Assembly: GCA_034190325.1 (NCBI GenBank)
Contig: JAXHST010000077.1
Coordinates: 1-16,535, forward strand
Reading direction: 5' to 3'
Source: UBA287 sp034190325
Lineage (GTDB): Archaea; Thermoplasmatota; UBA186; UBA287
DNA: 16,535 nt
The notes under the pieces are model-generated. The model saw only the letters and a list, made by a program, of their open reading frames with translations, did no database searches and was not told the DNA's origin. The translations under genes and the position numbers were made by a program. Shown here piece after piece: positions 13,443 to 16,535 of this stretch. Within the stretch, counting starts at the first letter, position 1, and every line of letters begins with the position of its first letter.

Positions 13443-14597
13443 TTATTTATAATTATCCCTTCCGTATTTATAATAGGGCTCAACATGCACCTCAACCTCA
13501 CCTGTGAAAAATGAGGATATCTCCCCTTTGAGTTCGTGCACCAGTCTGTGTGCTCCCTCTACTGTCATGTTCTTATCAACCTGTATGTGAAAAGTGATCC
13601 TCCCTTTAACACTTATCTTGTGAAAGCTTTTTATCTCCCTGTGCGTCCTTATGATCTCCGTTATCCTCTTTTCCATCTCTTCATCCTCCGCCGTATGAAC
13701 AGGCTCTATGTGTATCACGGTGCTATCAATATCTCTATAGTTTTCGCCTATCTTTTTTTCAACTCTTTCACTTATAGCATGCGCTTCTTCAGCGCTGAGA
13801 GCAGAATCAACCTCCAGGTGCATAGCCAGAACTCCTCTTCTGCCATAGGAGTGCTTGTTTATGTCATGAACCCCGGAAACGCCATCAACAGAGAGAACAA
13901 GATCCTTCAAAGATTCATCGGTGTAAGCCTCTCCCATGAGCTGGGATGATGCGCTCTTCACAAATCTTACGCCCACGGAGAATATCATCAGCCCTATGAA
14001 TATCCCTGCTATTGCATCAATGTGCTCAAAGCCGGTAAAATAGTATATGATAAAAGATATCAGAACAACAAGGGAGTTGAGCACATCCCCCAGGTAGTTT
14101 AGAGCGCTCGCTTCAATTGATTCGTTATTTAGCTCATAGTTTATTGAATGAAAGAACCGCACAAGGAAAAACTTCAACAGGATATTGAATATCACAACAG
14201 CGATAACCCAGAGCTCAAGGGAGATCACAAAGTGCATAAAGAGTCTTGAGCTGCTGTTATATATCAGAGCTGCACCGGAGATCATGAGAAGCATAGATAG
14301 CATTATCGTGGCTATGCTCTCAAAACGCCCGTGCCCGAAGGGGTGCTCTTTATCCGGGGGTTTAAAGGCTACAAAAAAGCCTATGAGCACGACTGCAGCT
14401 ATAATAACATCGAAGAGCGTATCTATGCTATCCCCTATGAGAGCTATGCTTCCTATGATAAGTCCTGTTATGATCTTTATCAAAAAAAGCAGGCAGTTTG
14501 CTGCGATGTTGATAATAGAGCTAAGATAGCTTATCTTTTTCTCGTCTCCATTGCATCGAATAACGATCCTGCGCGCCAGAATGCCGGAGAGAGTCAC
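13443..14597 (-). CDS. Cation diffusion facilitator (CDF) metal exporter with two C-terminal domains
   Basis: A 384-residue CDF-family divalent-metal/proton antiporter with six expected helices in residues 25-220. Helix 2 has DTLFD (Asp59, Asp63), followed by HPFGHGRFE (His85, His89). Helix 5 has NYLGD (Asn167, Asp171) where zinc transporters have HxxxD. Asp in helix 2 with Asn in helix 5 points to manganese or iron rather than zinc. Two ferredoxin-like cytosolic domains seem to follow each other: one at about 228-300 ending TVIHIEP, and a second at about 305-380 ending VEVHVEP, so the tail is about twice the usual length. The start appears to be GTG at 14597; no ATG is available until well into the membrane domain. 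It follows DUF373 by 21 bases and is probably co-transcribed with it. Confidence 0.9.
   Translation of the reverse strand: MTLSGILARRIVIRCNGDEKKISYLSSIINIAANCLLFLIKIITGLIIGSIALIGDSIDTLFDVIIAAVVLIGFFVAFKPPDKEHPFGHGRFESIATIMLSMLLMISGAALIYNSSSRLFMHFVISLELWVIAVVIFNILLKFFLVRFFHSINYELNNESIEASALNYLGDVLNSLVVLISFIIYYFTGFEHIDAIAGIFIGLMIFSVGVRFVKSASSQLMGEAYTDESLKDLVLSVDGVSGVHDINKHSYGRRGVLAMHLEVDSALSAEEAHAISERVEKKIGENYRDIDSTVIHIEPVHTAEDEEMEKRITEIIRTHREIKSFHKISVKGRITFHIQVDKNMTVEGAHRLVHELKGEISSFFTGEVEVHVEPYYKYGRDNYK
13444..13453 (-). promoter_or_regulatory. TATA box for lat-lplA-lplB-peptidase
   Basis: On the minus strand ATTATAAATA is centred about 26 bases before the ATG at 13422. It overlaps the stop codon of the CDF gene, so the downstream genes could be expressed independently of DUF373-CDF. 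Confidence 0.6.
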
Positions 14598-14618
14598 AAT
14601 CCCTATCGGTTTTATTCC

Positions 14619-15728
14619 TTATTTTTTTATCCTTGCTCTCTTTATCTCTCCATCAGAGTCTGTTCTTTCTGCATTTATCTTTCCTCTGAGGTATCCATAA
14701 GAGACAACACCGGCGGCAACTATGCCCATGCCCAGAGCTATCTTTATCACCACGGGTATAAAAATAGCTGAGGTGTAGGGTATGCCCTCTATGGAGTACC
14801 TTATTATGTCAGCAGAGCCCGTAACCACAAACCAGAGGGCTGCAATGGAGAAGAAAAACACCCAGTAAGAGATGAGAATCCTTCTCTCTGTGATGTACGC
14901 TTCTATAACCCTCCCAGCGCCGCCTATCGCCAGTGCTATCACCACCCATATTATCTCCCTTTCCACGAAAGAGAGGATTTCATTATAGGTCCACCTCTCA
15001 AAACTCGTTGAGGTCACTATGGAGTTATAGATGTAGATGAAGCTTCCTATCAGAGCTATCGCACCTATGATCTGCATAAAAAAAGATATCTTGCCCGTTG
15101 TTATATTTTTCCAGACGTAATTGAGTAATCTGTATGTTGGGTTGGCGATAAGGTATACACCAATGAGTATTGCGATTATTGGCATAAGGGTGAGCTCCAT
15201 TCTACTGAGGATCTCAAACAATCCCGCAACAAGAAGGATGAGTGCTATTGGAACAACGATTCTTATCTGGGTCTTTTCGTCCTCAAAGAACTTTTTTATT
15301 ATGTAATAGGTATCTTCTATGTTGCGACTCTGTTTCACGATGACTCTTTTTACGGATGCTACTTTAATCCTCGAGGTTATTATAGGGAGTATATATTCGT
15401 CTTCTGCGCCATCACTCACAAGGAAAACCTCATCAGCATTTGTTTTAGCTATCACTTCTTCAAGCTCTCTTGCTATTTCTCTGTCGCTCTCAATACCCAC
15501 AGACCTGTTGCCACATATTATGGCTATTTCCGCATCATGGCCTTTCTTAACCAGATCATCATAAATATTTATTGTGCCGAATATCGCATTCGTATCCGCC
15601 TCTTCAGGATCTGCGGTCCCGAGTGCTACTGCAGCTTTTAAGCTTTCTTCCTTACCTGTAACAGGAGAATGAATGCCTGTTTTTCTTCTGAGATCATCAT
15701 CCCTATCGACACATAGAACAAGGATCAC
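14619..15728 (-). CDS. DUF373 family archaeal membrane protein
   Basis: A 369-residue protein of the archaeal DUF373 family, whose function is unknown. The soluble N-terminus (1-150) begins ILVLCVDRDDDLRRKTG and includes LGTADPEEADTNAIFG, then VFLVSDGAEDEYILP, a Rossmann-like alternating pattern with conserved acidic residues. Roughly seven to nine hydrophobic helices fill about 155-350, and the tail is basic (RARIKK). The start is GTG at 15728, placed about 24 bases after a clear TATA box, so the message is probably leaderless; the GTG gives the canonical family N-terminus. It is followed after 21 bases by the CDF transporter, suggesting a shared role in metal or envelope homeostasis, which is inference only. 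Confidence 0.9.
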   Translation of the reverse strand: MILVLCVDRDDDLRRKTGIHSPVTGKEESLKAAVALGTADPEEADTNAIFGTINIYDDLVKKGHDAEIAIICGNRSVGIESDREIARELEEVIAKTNADEVFLVSDGAEDEYILPIITSRIKVASVKRVIVKQSRNIEDTYYIIKKFFEDEKTQIRIVVPIALILLVAGLFEILSRMELTLMPIIAILIGVYLIANPTYRLLNYVWKNITTGKISFFMQIIGAIALIGSFIYIYNSIVTSTSFERWTYNEILSFVEREIIWVVIALAIGGAGRVIEAYITERRILISYWVFFFSIAALWFVVTGSADIIRYSIEGIPYTSAIFIPVVIKIALGMGIVAAGVVSYGYLRGKINAERTDSDGEIKRARIKK

Positions 15729-15748
15729 AGATATAATCCGCTTTGTAG

Positions 15749-15756
15749 ATATAAAT
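15749..15756 (-). promoter_or_regulatory. TATA box for DUF373-CDF
   Basis: On the minus strand ATTTATAT is centred about 24 bases before the GTG at 15728. The spacing supports both the GTG start and a leaderless transcript. Confidence 0.65.
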
Positions 15757-15772
15757 CCTTTTGTTTTGAGAG

Positions 15773-15780
15773 ATTATATA
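15773..15780 (+). promoter_or_regulatory. TATA box for the 98-residue protein
   Basis: ATTATATA is centred about 27 bases before the ATG at 15804. It lies back to back with the DUF373 promoter without overlapping it. Confidence 0.6.
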
Positions 15781-15803
15781 GAGTTTGAAAAACAATATGA
15801 TTC

Positions 15804-16100
15804 ATGGATGAGAAGCTTTACAGGTACCGCATCAGAATTTTTTTATCAACAAAGAGATACCTTAGCAATCAAGAGAGAGAGCTTCTCGAGAAACTTCTGG
15901 AGGGAATGATAGAAAAGCGGGGGTGTGAGAAGAGAGAGGTTGTTGTTTACAGGCGCACAGCAATGCTGGATTTTTCAGGTAAAAGGGAGATAAATGCAGA
16001 GAGCTTTGTGAGAGAGAGTGAAAGAGCTTTTGGCTTAAGCATATGGGAAAACTACAGGGTTCAGAAAACTCTGGAGATAGACGTAAAGAAATTGATTTAA
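15804..16100 (+). CDS. Hypothetical 98-residue protein
   Basis: I do not recognise a family. The protein is small, soluble and strongly charged, begins MDEKLYRYRIRIFLS, and shows a predicted strand-helix-strand pattern: strand about 5-15, helix about 21-38, strand REVVVYRRTAMLDFSG at about 44-59, helix about 64-76, and strand about 82-94. This could form a compact alpha/beta fold. There is one cysteine and no obvious catalytic motif. The gene has its own TATA box at leaderless spacing, which argues that it is real. It diverges from DUF373, and its stop codon shares bases with the stop of the convergent thioesterase gene. Length and context give no safe function. Confidence 0.72.
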   Translation: MDEKLYRYRIRIFLSTKRYLSNQERELLEKLLEGMIEKRGCEKREVVVYRRTAMLDFSGKREINAESFVRESERAFGLSIWENYRVQKTLEIDVKKLI

Positions 16101-16465
16101 CTTATTCTGTAATATACGCCAGTTGCTGTGGCTACAAGCTCTCCTGAGCTGCTCTTTATCTCGCATTCACAGAAAGATAATTTATTGCCAGGTTTCTTCA
16201 CCCTTCCATATCCTGTTACTTTTCCTTCTTTCACGGAGCTTATGTAGTTTATGTCCATCTGTGCCGTCACCGCTGTGCATTCCCCCATGGAGTAAAAAGC
16301 TGTGCCCATGCAGTAGTCCGCCAGTGTAGCTATAGCACCACCATGCAGGAGACCAAACCTCTGCCTGAGCGCTTCTTTAACCTCAAGCTCAACGGTGCTT
16401 TCACCATTCTCTGCGCTTATCAGGTTATACCCCACCAATCTATCAAAGCTGCCATCTGCATGCAT
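16097..16465 (-). CDS. PaaI-type hotdog thioesterase
   Basis: A 122-residue single hotdog-fold protein of the PaaI/YdiI thioesterase group, which hydrolyses acyl- or aryl-acyl-CoA thioesters as a tetramer. The core motif is RFGLLHGGAIATLADYCMGTA: HGG followed six residues later by the catalytic-type acidic residue (Asp50). It is followed by the strands AVTAQMDINYISSVKEGKVTGYGRV and the terminal ELVATATGVYYRI. The ATG at 16465 is placed 25 bases after a TATA box (TTTATAAA), so a leaderless transcript is likely. The substrate is not readable; aryl-acetyl-CoA produced by IOR elsewhere in the window is one possibility, without direct support. Confidence 0.88.
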   Translation of the reverse strand: MHADGSFDRLVGYNLISAENGESTVELEVKEALRQRFGLLHGGAIATLADYCMGTAFYSMGECTAVTAQMDINYISSVKEGKVTGYGRVKKPGNKLSFCECEIKSSSGELVATATGVYYRIS

Positions 16466-16485
16466 GGGGGTTAGCTTTCTGACGC

Positions 16486-16493
16486 TTTATAAA
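16486..16493 (-). promoter_or_regulatory. TATA box for the hotdog thioesterase
   Basis: The palindromic TTTATAAA is centred about 25 bases before the ATG at 16465. Confidence 0.65.
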
Positions 16494-16520
16494 TCTTGTT
16501 CGGTTCTACAGCTCAAAGGG

Positions 16521-16528
16521 TTTTATAT
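16521..16528 (+). promoter_or_regulatory. Possible TATA box for a rightward gene beyond the window
   Basis: TTTTATAT at the right edge resembles the other TATA boxes here. It is too far (about 60 bases) from the thioesterase start to serve that gene, so it may belong to a divergent gene beginning just outside the window. Confidence 0.35.
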
Positions 16529-16535
16529 GCTGAGT

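Noticed and set aside
1..16535. Defence system, mobile element or CRISPR array
   Set aside because: No transposase, integrase, direct-repeat array, nuclease cluster or compositional break was seen; the genes are recognisable core archaeal functions or membrane proteins.

Overview
The window looks like part of an archaeal chromosome, most likely a euryarchaeal, peptide- or amino-acid-fermenting lineage of the Thermoplasmata type. This rests on several things. It encodes ADP-forming acyl-CoA synthetase beside indolepyruvate ferredoxin oxidoreductase, archaeal pelota, a Tyw2 wyosine enzyme, a DUF373 membrane protein and a lipoate ligase split into LplA and LplB parts. Start codons of promoter-proximal genes sit about 24-28 bases after TATA boxes, which implies leaderless mRNAs, whereas genes inside operons have purine-rich Shine-Dalgarno sites. 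The exact genus cannot be named from the sequence. I see no mobile element, CRISPR array, tRNA or rRNA.

Layout, left to right. (1) Positions 1-3112, plus strand: the end of acdA, then acdB, iorA and iorB, tightly overlapping. Together they would turn aryl-pyruvates into aryl-acetyl-CoA with reduced ferredoxin, then make ATP from the thioester. (2) 3289-4251, plus: an unrecognised seven-helix membrane protein behind its own TATA box, whose 3' end overlaps pelota tail to tail. (3) 4204-7917, minus: a YjdF-like membrane protein, NFACT/Rqc2 and pelota in one overlapping operon. The last two form a ribosome-rescue and quality-control pair. (4) 7959-10433, plus: a CBS-pair protein, a CPA2 cation/proton antiporter and Tyw2, all overlapping. 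The promoter of this unit interlocks with that of unit 3.

(5) 10566-15728, minus: DUF373 membrane protein, a CDF metal exporter, L-lysine 6-aminotransferase, lplA, lplB and a YgjP-like metalloprotease, with few or no spacer bases. TATA boxes precede DUF373 and the aminotransferase. The lplB reading frame has no usable start codon of its own and is offset by one base from lplA. This suggests recoding, an unusual start or a sequence error. (6) 15804-16100, plus: a 98-residue orphan protein divergent from DUF373. (7) 16097-16465, minus: a PaaI-type hotdog thioesterase, with a further TATA-like box pointing out of the window at the right edge.

Most of the content is recognisable core archaeal metabolism and information processing. 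The points most worth following are the lplA/lplB junction, the NFACT-pelota operon with its retained tailing residues, the CBS-antiporter pair, the CDF transporter with non-zinc site residues and two C-terminal domains, and the unrecognised proteins.
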